Of a DNA stretch of 64,000 nt, positions 11,241-21,480 are shown piece by piece. The translations under genes and the position numbers were made by a program. The notes below the pieces were generated by a model that was not told the origin of the DNA, ran no database searches, and was given only the letters and a program-made list of their open reading frames with translations. Positions within the stretch are counted from its first letter, which is position 1. Each line of letters opens with the position of its first letter. The stretch is from Albugo candida (taxonomy: Eukaryota; Oomycota; Peronosporomycetes; Albuginales): contig JBDOQK010000082.1 of assembly GCA_040437565.1 (NCBI GenBank), forward strand, positions 26,982-90,981, written 5' to 3'.

Positions 11241-11405
11241 TCAGAATGAGCAACAATAACGCTTAATTTCTTGATGGTCTAAAATGGGAGCAGTGGTGTC
11301 TTTTACATTAACAGCAGGATTCATGTTGTCGGAATTCTTAGTAGACGTTGTAGTGACCCATATAGAAATAAGGATAAAGTGTGACAAACGTGACGAAAGA
11401 ACCAT
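11241..11405 (-). other. Signal-peptide-like start of the uncharacterised secreted protein
   Basis: The ATG at 11405 opens 54 codons in frame with 10275-11234. The start MVLSSRLSHFILISIW has a short basic region followed by a hydrophobic core, as in signal peptides. The arm B copy keeps RLSHFILIS at the same place. The segment ends at the in-frame TGA at 11241-11243. Confidence 0.5.
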
Positions 11406-11652
11406 TACTGTTCGGCTGCGAGGAAATCGAAAAATGAGGTCTTCTTTCACTCAAATGTGGCGGGAATTTGATGTAACATGGAAGCACGATGTGACATCAT
11501 TTCTAATAGATTTCATTGGCCTGGATTAGTGCGTTGCTGATTGCGTTTTCCCGTTTAGCGGGAATGTTGTACGAGAGTTGTGGTGATTGGACAAAATTAG
11601 TGTGTAGACCACTTTTCGATTGCTGGAAATGCTGTGGGCGAATTCAGGTTCA
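11406..11652. promoter_or_regulatory. Spacer between divergent genes, probable shared promoter
   Basis: The spacer is 247 bp between the ATG at 11405 (minus) and the ATG at 11653 (plus). Arm B has the same arrangement with 249 bp. The spacers align along their length (for example GAGGTCTTCTTT and GATTGCTGGAAATG against GATTGCTTGAAATG). No TATA box or oomycete initiator was identified with confidence. Confidence 0.45.
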
Positions 11653-11781
11653 ATGAGATATTACGTGTTAAAGTGGGACTATTTCTGTGCTGACTACGAT
11701 GAGAACTTTTCATCTATTTGCGTGAAAAATCATTTATTACCGTTTACCATGTATCAACCGGTTTCTCCATGCTTGATTTGA
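11653..11781 (+). pseudogene. Truncated copy of the MRYYVLK protein
   Basis: The ATG at 11653 opens 42 codons starting MRYYVLKWDYFCADYDENFS. The arm B copy (minus 42529-42744) starts MRYYVLKQQYYFADYEESFS and is 71 residues long. Similarity at the DNA level continues past this stop in a shifted frame, so this copy has lost its C terminus by a small indel. The function is unknown. Confidence 0.5.
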
Positions 11782-12300
11782 CTTCTATTTTCTGCAAATA
11801 AATTGGGATGAGAGCAAAGTATCGTCTCCAACTTCGCCAGTACGTCCATGCAGACAGATCGTCTTCGTTCAAAATGCGATGCTTTATTGTATGCTGTCCG
11901 TCCCCAACTTCCTCGTCTTGTTACTACCTATAAGACATCACGATAATACCTTTTGCAGAGGTGCATGACATACAGAACAACGGATGCGTTGTGTTACCAT
12001 CCGATAGCAATGTTTAATTTTTCAACTAGTGACATTTATGGTTTGGAAGCAGCACATTAAAGTTCGATTCATAAAAATGCGCAGTCACCCGATTTCATCC
12101 AAGTAGTCCGTAGAATATGGCTGCGATGCAGTATAAAGAAAGCGTAATTCAAAGCAACGACTCTGGGATGTCACGTGATTTCTATCTCCGTTGTCAACCA
12201 GAAATAGTCACGATTTTCGGTTTGATAGTTTCAGATACAATTCCCGCTGTATTCTCCATGTATTTGAACTGTTGTAGTGACTCCGCATCATAAAATTAAT
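11782..12300. other. Arm A sequence, decayed counterpart of 42001-42213
   Basis: On the minus strand, 11820-12090 aligns with 41880-42200 of arm B (shared TCTGCATGGACGT and TTGAAAAA words). The arm B frame is open for 70 codons and this one has several stops. Nothing else was recognised. Confidence 0.35.
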
Positions 12301-12543
12301 TCAAAGCAGATGCGCAGCCAAAATTGATTCCGTGATATATTTCTGCGCCCTACTTCTCATTCCTACTGAATGGGCCGAATCATGGCTTACGCGACTATGT
12401 AGAAAAAAACGCTTAAGCGATTCTGCACGCCGCCAATAACATAAAAAAAGCCTGTTTGAAGTGGAATCTCCAAGTATCGCTATGAGTAAAGCGCAACAAA
12501 GAACCGCTAGTGGGATAAGCAACACATTCTTGCCGAGAGCCAT
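12301..12543 (-). CDS. Small secreted protein, 80 residues
   Basis: The ATG at 12543 opens 80 codons. The N terminus MALGKNVLLIPLAVLCCALL followed by IAILG is a typical signal peptide, with a likely cut near residue 25. The mature part is short, basic and has one cysteine (RLFLCYWRRAESLKRFF). It shows no RxLR-dEER pattern. The arm B copy at 41455-41705 aligns over the whole length but is broken by several stops and shifts. This shows that the sequence was once a gene unit and that only the arm A copy is open. Intronless. Function unknown; a secreted effector-like or defence-related role is possible but not shown. Confidence 0.55.
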   Translation of the reverse strand: MALGKNVLLIPLAVLCCALLIAILGDSTSNRLFLCYWRRAESLKRFFLHSRVSHDSAHSVGMRSRAQKYITESILAAHLL

Positions 12544-13140
12544 TATTTAGCAGCGTTGCAACCTGATATGGCTGTGACTTCCATCTTCATGGTGGTAAAT
12601 GATTTGCAAGTAGTTACGCTTCCTATTTCATGCACCAATACGCATTAGCAAGATTTAAATGTAGCGGGTACACAGATGAGAGTATATCGTGACCCCAGGG
12701 GTGGCAATAACGCGATGAATAAGACCCGAGTTTAAAAGATAGACCAGGGTGGGTAGCAATAGCAAGATGTGACCTACAACTGGAACCGTAATGTCCCGAG
12801 GAAAAGGAATTAAGTTAAAAGAACACCGGAATCGCTTGAGAATTCTGCTTCTAGAAACTCTGTTAGGAGGCATCATCTAGAACATCACCGAGTATCCTCT
12901 AGCAGATTTGCGAATTTGCGTCAGCTTTCGTGTGATGTACTTGTTCACGGGCAACTGTTGCTCGGACGTTCTACTTTATCCTGTGTTCTGCAACACGACC
13001 CTTCTGATAAATCGTACATTCTTGGTTGTAGAAACATTTTTATGACTTTGATCAAAATGATAGTGTCTCTCATCGAAATTGGAGTTACTGGAAAGGACCA
13101 CGGAGCGGGATTTCTTTTTTACTTCGATTCAATAATAAAT
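12544..13140. other. Arm A sequence without a convincing gene
   Basis: Frames on both strands (minus 12655-12876, plus 12916-13170) are short and have no conserved partner of the same length in arm B. DNA-level similarity to arm B (40880-41450) is patchy. Confidence 0.35.
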
Positions 13141-13149
13141 TCACCCAGC

Positions 13150-13453
13150 TACTGCACCGTATTCATATAACGATTGGTCTGGTCGCTTTGATCCAACCAA
13201 GCACAAGTGGAAGATATTTTACCAGCTCCCGAAGCAATCAAGATTAATCTAAAGTTGATATATCGGTCATCTTCCTGGAAGAGATATGACACATCGAACA
13301 TAGAACATTCATGACTGTATCACGAAATTTTCGAAGACGTATCTTATCAGTTCCTGAAAATTTGAAGTTTCGTCTGGCCTTTCGTATGATTCCAGTTCGA
13401 TTAGATTCTGGTTTCTTAGAGAAATTCCGCCGGACATAACATTCTGCACTCAT
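13150..13453 (+). pseudogene. Conserved arm reading frame (PSTSG...RSNQD), broken
   Basis: The plus-strand translation has QPSTSGRYFTSSRSNQD and, after stops, FMTVSRNFRRRIL. Arm B (minus 40614-40870) has QPSTSGAILQYFRSNQDSSN and FMTISRHLRRRVL. Both copies carry a TGA at the same position (13287-13289 here, 40709-40711 there), so that stop predates the duplication or is the real end of the frame. No family was recognised. Confidence 0.35.
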
Positions 13454-13849
13454 CCTTCTTGGAGCAGTAATTCCAATCGATAAAAAGTTTTAGAACACGC
13501 ACAGAAAAAATATGATTGGAGCTACTCTCGACTTGTATTCGGTTCATCCGATCGCATCCGACGCATATTGCTTATCCGACTTTTGGCTTGCTTTTCAGGC
13601 AGTAACGCTACATTCCGTCCCTAAGTTTCAGAATCGTTAATCCTTCGATCTATGATCAGCAACTCCGAGACATTCAGCACTTTCGGTGGTATGCACCACG
13701 CTTAGTCCGACGTTCGGTACTTTCGACAGCAGTGATGCGATTAAGACGAGCGCACTCGTCTTGCCAAGGTTGTGGACTAGATCGCAACAGGACAATCAAG
13801 CTTTACTTTTTGCTGGACTCGAAGATCATTCATAATACAACTGTAATTC
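13454..13849. other. Outer end of arm A
   Basis: No reading frame. Matches arm B 40130-40420 in reverse, for example CTTGCCAAGGTTGTGGACTA and TCCGACGTTCGGTAC. Similarity ends where the LINE fragment begins. Confidence 0.4.
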
Positions 13850-14112
13850 CGGTCCGACTCCTAATTTAATTGCGACGATCAGGCTTCGTGGCGCACACCA
13901 TTTAGGCAAACACGGTTCTTTTGGACAATCTTACATATTTTACTCGCTGAACACAGACACCTATTGTTGTGGTTTGAGGCTTACGCACTGCTTCATTATC
14001 ATCTCTCACCATGAACCCTATTTTGTTTTTACATTCATTATTTAGGATATCCTAGGTTTCTAGAGAAGTCATTTAGTCTAATATTAGTGATATGGACACC
14101 TTCAGTTGATGC
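13850..14112 (+). mobile_element. LINE-like element, 3' fragment
   Basis: This matches the 3' end of the element at 51546-54732: 13900-13960 with 54480-54560, 13995-14010 with 54611-54630 (ATTATCATCTCTCAC), and the tail 14040-14112 with 54660-54732. It is 5'-truncated, as is usual for LINE insertions, and degenerate. A second, weaker copy of the tail may lie at 14318-14380. Confidence 0.5.
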
Positions 14113-14559
14113 AAGCCCTAAATAAATGGCTTTCTTTTTGGTCAGCCTGGTGTGGTTACAATCAATTCGGATTATACTAAACTCCTAGGAAATTTGTATC
14201 GATTACAACCTGGACGCAGTCTCGCGTCGTTCTGAGGCGAGATATCCACAATAGAGGATCGTCATCAGCGAGGCATATCATCAACTGTTACATGTAATTT
14301 CATGTAACTTCTCCAGAAATGCCTAGGAATTCAGAGAGCTCAGCTAGTTTATTCTAGTCGTATAAATAACTTGAGCTGAGATCCCCTGCAGGATGTTTAT
14401 CCAGAATGAGGTCTTTTCGTCATGACAACCAGAAAGAATACCCTTTGGTCCGTTATACTATATTGGTGATATGGACTCTTATAGGAGTACCTTAAATCAG
14501 TCTATAAATAAGATCGTGTTCAGCGTGTGATTAAATGTATAGATCATAGAAATCAGAAC
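14113..14559. other. Repeat-like DNA between the LINE tail and the hAT element
   Basis: No reading frame. Contains short echoes of the LINE tail (CTAGGAATTCAGAGAG, ATTGGTGATATGGACTC). Confidence 0.35.
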
Positions 14560-16838
14560 TATTAACGAGATGGTGTACCACATAATCAATCAAATAGCCT
14601 AAGGATGTGTTTAAAATAAATTCCGTAGCCAGACCAAACAAACATTGTTTTTTATACAAGGACCCTATGTCTTTTTTCACCATATGGGTCTCTTGCTCCT
14701 GAGGAGGGAAAAAACCCCTTACAAATTAGCAAAGTCAATGCCTCGCCCCCAAGATCCTATCTGGTTGCTTTTTGGTCCCAAGTATAAGGATCGTAATGGG
14801 GACAAAAGAATAGAAAGAGTGCGATGTAATGCCTGTAGCAAGTCAGTCGTTGCCTCAGCGCAACGGCTGAAGGATCACTCAAAAAGTGTTCTTCTAGGGG
14901 GAGAGACGGAATTGGTAGACTGCCACCTTCGAGCGAAGTTCTTCTGGCAGGTGGTAGCAATACCAGGAGCATTATAGGTAACAGTAGCGGCGTGGTGACA
15001 GTTTCAAAAAGAGTTGAGCCTACTTCAGAGTCACCAAGTGGTCAGAGTCAAAGCTCTTAGTATCAAGAGCAACTTACCAAGAGAAGCAACAGGGTAACAG
15101 ATGGTAAAATTACTACATTCGCAGACTCTGTCTCTACCGAACAGCAAACCAGACTGGAAGGACGGTTAGCTGAGGCAATACATCGCTCTAGCCTACCATT
15201 TGCAGTGTCTGAAAGTGCAGAATGGTATGAGTTCGTCGGAGCTGTTCGCCCTGGTCCAAGGATCTTCACCGAGAGAAGATTGGAGGGGAATTGATCGATC
15301 GTGAATACTAGAACGTTATGCGAGACACACTGACAGAGATATCAGAATGGTGATGATATGCTTTTCGATTGACGGCGCGACCAACGTGTAAGGTAAGCAA
15401 CTGCTCAATCTTGCCTTGTTCCTAGAGCACTTCACTTTGTCAAGAATTTCATTGCACTGTGTATCTGGTTCTTTAACTACCTTCAATATCCTATCATGAA
15501 CCCCTGACCGTGTGAATATCACTTAAGTCTGACTTCAAACCGAGGGAGGCAGATATTTTTCAAGCTTGTTGCTTGTGTGGGCTCAAACCGCTGCCCACAC
15601 TGCCGGGGATCGAACTAACGACCTCCAGCAGGGGTCCGTGTTCTCAAGTGCTTGACCGACTGAGCTGGGTACGGACCCGCTGGAACACTTCACTATGGAG
15701 TTGCGGCGTGGATCCTCCGAAAATTTAAAGAGAAAGGTGCTAGATTACCTGAGCCGCCTGAAGGTGTCATTGGACAGAATTGTTACGCCTCCAACTGAGG
15801 ACAACATACTTGAGGGTATTGGAACCAATTAATTGATGTGATCTTCGCACCTGACTCTCCGAATATCATGAGGAATTTAAGAAAGATGCTGCGTAGCTCA
15901 GGATAATTTGCAGTAGTGTTTGGATGTGCACCACATGCCCTCAATAACTTGACCTGGATTTTTTGAAGATCGAAGTGCCCGCTATAACTCTGATAGAAGC
16001 AATGTTCATCGTGAAAAATATCCGATGCATACATCTTGTCCAATCGCTCTTTCGTCAGCTATGTGACGAAAAACTTCACCGACAGTATACATTGATGCTA
16101 TTCACGCGTACCCGCTGGTCGACAGCGCATTTTATGTTTTTGAGACTCAATTATGTGAAGTCAGTGGTTACATCAATCCCTGCAGCAGTCCCTAACGATG
16201 ACCGATTCGATGAAGTGGCAGGGCCTGATGCTTTGGTTGGTGAAATCATGAAACGTCATTCTGAAGAAGTTGCGCGGCCATGGAAGTGGTCATAAAGCCC
16301 ATCTGCGCTTGCATTGCTTACTTGGAGGTCGATGTGGCGACCTTTCCTGCAGTGTATGCCTGATTTTTCTATCTAAAGTTTAGGTTATCAAAGCTCAAAA
16401 AAAACTTTAGATACATTCTCGCGTTTGATGACGCAGCACTTGATCAGTTAAATACGCATTTAAAGAGCAGGCTCAAGGTTATATACAGCCCGCGCATGCC
16501 TTGGCCTTTCAAACTGATCCTCTCTTTGACGACATGAGAGAAAGAATTCGCAAGGAAGATTTCAATGGATTCATGGAGATGGGTCTAGGCAGCTTTTCTC
16601 ATCAGTGCTGGAAGTCTCTAAAGCAGATTGCACCAGAATATGCGGCCGAGATAGTTCTGTGTGAGTGGGCAAGGTATTGCATCAGAAAGCCGAAAAGCAG
16701 ACACTTATTTGCTATAGCACGGACTATCAAACCGGCACTGTTGTGGTCACAGATGCAGGATAAGTATCCCAATCTTGCGGCGCTACTAATCTAGATACAC
16801 AGTAATCCTAGTAGTGCTGGAGGTGGTGAACGCTGCCA
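14560..16838 (+). mobile_element. hAT DNA transposon, copy 1 (decayed)
   Basis: A BED-type zinc finger (RVRCNACSKSVVASAQRLKDH, about 14815-14880) is followed by the hAT core, including LPFAVSESAEWYEF (15195-15240) and TRTRWSTAHFMF (about 16100-16150), and by the C-terminal dimerisation region FAIARTIKPALLWSQMQDKY (16705-16790). The transposase cuts and re-inserts the element. The coding line is broken by frameshifts and stops (for example after 14900 and at 16792), and by a SINE at 15436-15678. It ends in a scaffold gap. Terminal inverted repeats were not identified. Confidence 0.75.
15436..15678 (-). mobile_element. tRNA-derived SINE, copy 1
   Basis: About 243 bp, inserted in the hAT element. 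Read on the minus strand it has an A-box region AGCTCAGTCGGT, a B-box region GTTCGATCC, and a unique tail ending CTTGACAAA. The flanks carry near-repeats (GAGCACTTCAC at 15425 and GAACACTTCAC at 15683), which look like a target-site duplication. Copy 2 sits at the same site in the second hAT copy. Confidence 0.75.
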
Positions 16839-16938
16839 NNNNNNNNNNNNNNNNNNNNNNNNNNNNNNNNNNNNNNNNNNNNNNNNNNNNNNNNNNNNNN
16901 NNNNNNNNNNNNNNNNNNNNNNNNNNNNNNNNNNNNNN
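16839..16938. other. Scaffold gap (100 N)
   Basis: The gap separates two hAT copies. The sequence before it (to CGCTGCCA) equals 19478 of copy 2, and the sequence after it restarts at the base equivalent to about 14560. Confidence 0.99.
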
Positions 16939-17813
16939 TATTAACGAGATGGTGTACCACATAATCAATCAAATAGCCTAAGGATGTGTTTAAAATAAAT
17001 TCCGCAGCCAGACCAAACAAACATTGTTTTATACAAGGACCCTATGTCATTTTTCACCATATGGGTCTCTTGCTCCTGAGGAGGGAAAAAACACCATACA
17101 AATTAGCAAAGTCAATGCCTCGCCCCCAAGATCCTATCTGGTTGCTCTTTGGTCCCAAGTATAAGGATCGCAATGGGGTCAAAAGAATAGAAAGAGTGCG
17201 ATGTAATGCCTGTAGCAAGTCAGTCGTTGCCTCAGCGCAACGGCTGAAGGATCACTCAAAAAAGTGTTCTTCTAGGGGGAGAGACGGAATTGGTAGACTG
17301 CCACCTTCGAGCGAAGTAGTTCTGGCAGGTGGTAGCAATACCAGGAGCATAATAGGTAACAGTAGCGGCGTGGTGACAGTTTCAAACAGAGTTGAGCCTA
17401 CTTCAGAGTCACCAAGTGGTCAGAGTCAAAGCTCTCAGTATCAACAGCAATTTACCAAGAGAAGCAACAGAGTAACAGATGGTAAAATTACTACATTTGC
17501 AGACTCTGTCTCTACCGAACAGCAAACCAGACTGGAATGACGACAGCTGAGGCAATACATCGCTCTAGCCTACCATTTGCAGTGTCTGAAAGTGCAGAAT
17601 GGTATGAGTTCGTCCGAGCTGATCGCCCTGGTCCAAGGATCTTAACCGAGAGAAGATTGGAGGGGAATTGCTCGATCGTGAATACTAGAACATTATGCGA
17701 GACACACTGACAGAGATATCAAAATGGTGATGATATGCTTTTGGATTGACGGCGCGACCAACGTGCAAGGTAAGCAACTGCTCAATCTTGCCTTGTTCCT
17801 AGAGCACTTCACT

Positions 17814-18056
17814 TTGTCAAGAATTTCATTACACTGTGTATCTGGTTCTCTATTTACCTTCATTATCCTATCATGAACCCCTGACCGTGTGAATATCACT
17901 TAAGTCTGACTTCAAACCGAGGGAGGCAGATATTTTTCAAGCTTGTTGCTTGGGTGGGCTCAAACCGCTGCCCACACTGCCGAGGATCGAACTAACGACC
18001 TCCGGCAGGGGGTCCGTGCGCTCAAGTGATTAACCGACTGAGCTGGGTACGGACCC
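17814..18056 (-). mobile_element. tRNA-derived SINE, copy 2
   Basis: Same insertion site as copy 1 relative to the hAT sequence, so this SINE was present before the two hAT copies separated. Minus-strand A box AGCTCAGTCGGTTAA and B box GTTCGATCC. Confidence 0.75.
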
Positions 18057-18307
18057 GCTGGAACACTTGACTATGAAATTGCCCCGTGAATCCTCCGAAA
18101 ATTAAAAGAGAAAGGTGCTAGATTACCAGAGCCGCCTGAAGGTGTCATTGGACAAAATTGTTACGCCTCCAACTGAGAACAACATACTTGAGGGTATTGG
18201 AAGCAATCAATTGATGCGGTCTTTCGCACCTGACTCTCCGAATGTCATGAAGAAATTAAGAAAGATGCTGCGTAGCTCAGGATCATTTGCAGTAGTGTTT
18301 GGATGTG

Positions 18308-18559
18308 AGGGTCCGTACCCAGCTCAGTCGGTTAAGCACTTGAGCGCACGGACCCCCTGCCGGAGGTCATTGATTCGATGCCCGGCAGTGTGGGCAGCGG
18401 TTTGAGCCCACCCAAGCAACAAGCTTGGAAAATGTCTGCCTCCCTAGGTTTGAAGTCAGACTTAAGTGATATTCACACGGTCAGGGGCTCATGATAGGAT
18501 AAGGAAGGTAGTTAAAGGACCAAATACACAGTGTAATGAAATCCTTGACAAAGTTAGGT
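18308..18559 (+). mobile_element. tRNA-derived SINE, copy 3
   Basis: Complete 252-bp copy in the plus orientation, flanked by an exact 10-bp target-site duplication TTTGGATGTG (18298-18307 and 18560-18569). The head reads GGGTCCGTACCCAGCTCAGT (A-box region), followed by GATTCGATGCC (B-box region). The uninterrupted site is seen in hAT copy 1 at about 15917-15931, which proves that this is a later insertion. Confidence 0.85.
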
Positions 18560-20050
18560 TTTGGATGTGCACCACATGCCCTCGATAACTTAACCTGGAT
18601 TTTTTGAAGATCGAATTGCCCTCTGTAACTCTGATAGAAGCAATGTTCATCGTGAAAAATGTCCGATGCATACATCTTGTCCAATCGCTCTTTCGTCAGC
18701 TATGTGACGAAAAACTCCACCGACAGTATACATTGATGCTCGTCACGCGTACCCGCTGGTCGACAGTACATTTTATGTTTGCGAGACTCAATTATGTGAA
18801 GTCAGTGGTTACATCAATCCCTGCAGCAGTCCCTTACGATGACCGCTTCGATGAAGTGGCAGGACCTGATGCTTTGGTTGGTAAAATCATGAAACGGTTT
18901 TCTGGAGAAGGTGCGCGGCCATGGAAGTGGTCATAAAGCCCATCTGCGCTTGCATTGCTTACTTGGTGGTCGATGAGGCGACCTTTCCTGCAGTGTATGC
19001 CTGATTTATCTATCTAAAGTTTAGGTTATCAAAGCTCAAAAAAAACTCTAAATACATTTTCGCGTTTGATGACGAAGCACCTGAGCAGTTAAATAAGCAT
19101 TTAGAGAGCAGGCTCAAGGTTATATAAAGCCCGCGCATGCCTTGGCCTTTCAAACTGATCCTTTCTTTGACGACATGAGAGACAGAATTCGCAAGGAAGA
19201 TTTCAATGGATTCATGGAGATGGGTCTAAGCAGCTTCCCTCATCAGCGCCAGAAGGCCCTAAATCAGATTGCATCAGAGGATGCGGCCAAGATAGTTCTG
19301 GGTAGGTGAGCAAGGTATTGCATCAGAAAGGCGAAAAGCACACACTTATTTGCTATAGCACGGACTATGAAACCGGCACTGTTGTGGTCACAGATGCAGG
19401 ATAAGTATCCCAATCTTGCGGCGCTACTAATCCAGATACACAGTAATTCTAGTAGTGCTGGAGGCGGTGAACGCTGCCACAAAGCTGCAAAGCGTGTGCA
19501 CAGCAATGCAAGGACCTGGCTTGTAGGAGGGAAACGGAGAAGCAGACTTTTGTGAGCTTCAATGCTAGCAAATATCTCTTAGTTTAGGAGACTACAAGAA
19601 GGAGACAATCTTGGAAGCTATGGCAACTTTGAAGGCATCTGTCTGAGGAGCAGGAGGAGGCTGATAAATCTACGGCTTCCAACGAGGGTGAGAGCATCGG
19701 TGCAACGGAGCTCTGTAGCACCGATATTGATGATCAGGATGCTGACACTGGAATACCAACGACATGAAGGATTAATGGCGGATGGGTCTTCTGGATGGAG
19801 TTGCACAGCCGTCTGCCTTGTCAGACATGCAGCTGTAGTAGAAGGGGGAGGAAGCAATTACGGGAAACCTCAACAACAGTAGAGCAGGTAGGAACCCACC
19901 AATTGGCGATGACAGAAACTGTTGAAGGAGTTTTTGCGGGCGGCCAAGGATCCAGGAAGAGGAAACATTCGTAGCTGACCAAGTCCTCCTCCTCCGACGA
20001 GAACGCAAAGAGCAGTGGTAAAGATAACAACTCCGAAAAAAATGATCAGT

Positions 20051-20767
20051 GAGAACTCCAAAATACTAATGATTTTAGGTGGATACAAAACCAAGGCAAT
20101 TAGTCTGATTCAATTGGAAGTATAAAACATGTAACAAAGACGTTGTCTAACACAGGGGTTTCAAGCATACACATACTTAGAATAGGCACATCCAGTCAAT
20201 AAAATAAGAACTGAGTTGTACTTGCCTTCGCCGCACCGGGCTACATTGATTCTCAAGTGCATAAATAGAAGAAAAAGACCATTTGTGCCACTTTATCCGC
20301 CCATTATCAGGTAAAATCGTTCATTTGGACGTGATACTGCTTTCTCGAGCACTGAATTGAGTGGTACACGCTGGATCAATAGTACAATCATCAGACTTGT
20401 GATCGTATATAATGCTATATTATTATGATTCCTCAGTAAAATTGAAACGGAAAAAAGCTGTCGGAAGCTGTTCTACTCCTCCCAGACCATAAAATACAAA
20501 GCCTTTTGATTTTTTGTTTCATGGCGCCGGCATAATAAAAAATGGACACGACACCCTTCTGCAGTATCATGCCCTTGACCCCAGATTCTTTGTCGAGCAC
20601 ATTTTTCGCTACTATGGGATCATTTTATTCTTGAAGCGCGATTGGAGAAAGAGCATTACCATATCCCCTTGCAGCATGTATAATTATGGAGCTGCCGCGA
20701 CGGACATCTAAATAGTCGACTTCAGATAAAAGACTGAAAAATCGCTAGGCATATGGTTTGGACAAAG
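20051..20767. other. No recognisable gene
   Basis: AT-rich sequence. The 65-codon plus frame at 20514-20711 has no domain. It may be the remnant upstream part of the dehydrogenase fragment beyond the gap, but the similarity is too weak to claim. Confidence 0.35.
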
Positions 20768-20867
20768 NNNNNNNNNNNNNNNNNNNNNNNNNNNNNNNNN
20801 NNNNNNNNNNNNNNNNNNNNNNNNNNNNNNNNNNNNNNNNNNNNNNNNNNNNNNNNNNNNNNNNNNN
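20768..20867. other. Scaffold gap (100 N)
   Basis: Undetermined bases directly before the dehydrogenase fragment. Its N-terminal coding could lie here. Confidence 0.99.
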
Positions 20868-21480
20868 AGCTTGGGAAAAGTTTTATCAATTTCGGACGCT
20901 ATAACTCTTCATATTTCGGCAACCAAAATGAATAAGAGCACGATCAATGTGGCAACGATTTCGCAGAGAAAGGATGAAGCAATACTGGTAAATAATGCAT
21001 GTGGTACGGTACTCGATATTGAAGCTGTAGCTGGAGCATTATGGAACGTAAAACTTGTGGATGGGCTGTCGATGTGAAGAACGGACACCATTTCGATACA
21101 ATACTACGTAACCTATCCATTGTGATCCTTACGCCGCATATTGGAGGGAGTACGGAAGAAGTACAACGGAATGTCGCTGTCGAAGTAGCTAGCAAATTAG
21201 TGCATTATCTTCACAATGGACCCACCACAACGTCAACCAATTCGCCAGAGATCGAAATGCTCCTATCGCTCCAATTTGATACGAATAGTACATATATCAT
21301 AATGTTTCTAGTGTGCTCAGTAAAATTCACACTGTTTGATTGGATTTTGGAGTGAATGTAATTTCACAGCATTTTCGTCGGATCCAAAACACAGTTATAT
21401 TGCGTTGGAGACTGAAGTGTTTCATGAAAAAAGTGGTTATGAAAAATTGAGTAAGATTGGAACAGCCATTTTCTTACGGG
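20868..21480 (+). pseudogene. D-3-phosphoglycerate dehydrogenase (SerA-type), C-terminal half, decayed
   Basis: The enzyme oxidises 3-phosphoglycerate in the first step of serine synthesis. Visible parts in order: SDAITLHISATKMNK (20890-20935, Rossmann-domain LHxPxT region), ILVNNACGTVLDIEAVAGAL (20980-21040, the INxxRGxxVD region with the conserved Arg replaced by Cys), then in another frame ILTPHIGGSTEEVQ (21125-21165, carrying the catalytic His) and VEVASKLVHYL. Further on, SSVLSKIHTV (about 21310-21340) resembles the C-terminal ACT domain start (VPGVLSKI). There is a frameshift near 21045-21075, and the loss of the Arg supports decay. The N-terminal half is missing. Confidence 0.75.

Larger units (their letters stand above)
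6790..13850 (+). repeat. Arm A of a large, old inverted duplication
   Basis: Read in reverse, this 7-kb stretch matches 40000-44230, 49436-51545 and 54733-56240 in order. Anchors found by direct comparison are: 6830-7000 with 56000-56190; 7216-7640 with 55400-55870; 7850-8150 with 54930-55200; 8340-8960 with 50940-51500; 9350-9420 with 50260-50330; 10080-10275 with 44041-44220; 11230-11780 with 42650-43170; 12300-12543 with 41455-41705; 13150-13450 with 40614-40880; 13600-13850 with 40130-40420. Coding and non-coding parts are both about 70% alike by eye, so the duplication is old. Confidence 0.75.
16939..20050 (+). mobile_element. hAT DNA transposon, copy 2 (decayed, more complete)
   Basis: Same element as copy 1, a few percent different by eye. 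BED finger RVRCNACSKSVVASAQRLKDH with HSKKCS (about 17195-17275), an open N-terminal frame 16986-17540, a core with TRTRWSTVHFMFARLN (18745-18800), and the dimerisation end WSQMQDKYPNLAALLIQIHS continuing into SSSAGGGERCHKAAKRVH (19385-19505). This end is characteristic of hAT transposases. The coding line is interrupted by two SINEs and several stops. The 3' limit (about 20050) is uncertain; no terminal repeats were identified. Confidence 0.75.

Noticed and set aside
11226-11252. Oomycete initiator element next to the ATG at 11234
   Set aside because: GCTCATTCTG resembles the first ten bases of the initiator consensus, but the rest does not fit and the arm B copy has coding sequence there.
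11284-11529. Plus-strand frame opposite the signal-peptide start, with a similar minus-strand frame at 42807-43130 in arm B
   Set aside because: The two share HIEIRIKCDKR/HTEIRMKCDKR, but this follows from the DNA similarity of the arms. The other strand has a good signal peptide, a matching start codon and a long downstream frame.
12301-12543. RxLR-type effector
   Set aside because: A signal peptide is present, but there is no RxLR motif at the expected distance and no dEER. RLFL is not a match.
18308-18395. A tRNA gene
   Set aside because: A and B boxes are present, but the fold lacks a proper anticodon arm, and the sequence is part of a repeated 250-bp SINE with a target duplication.
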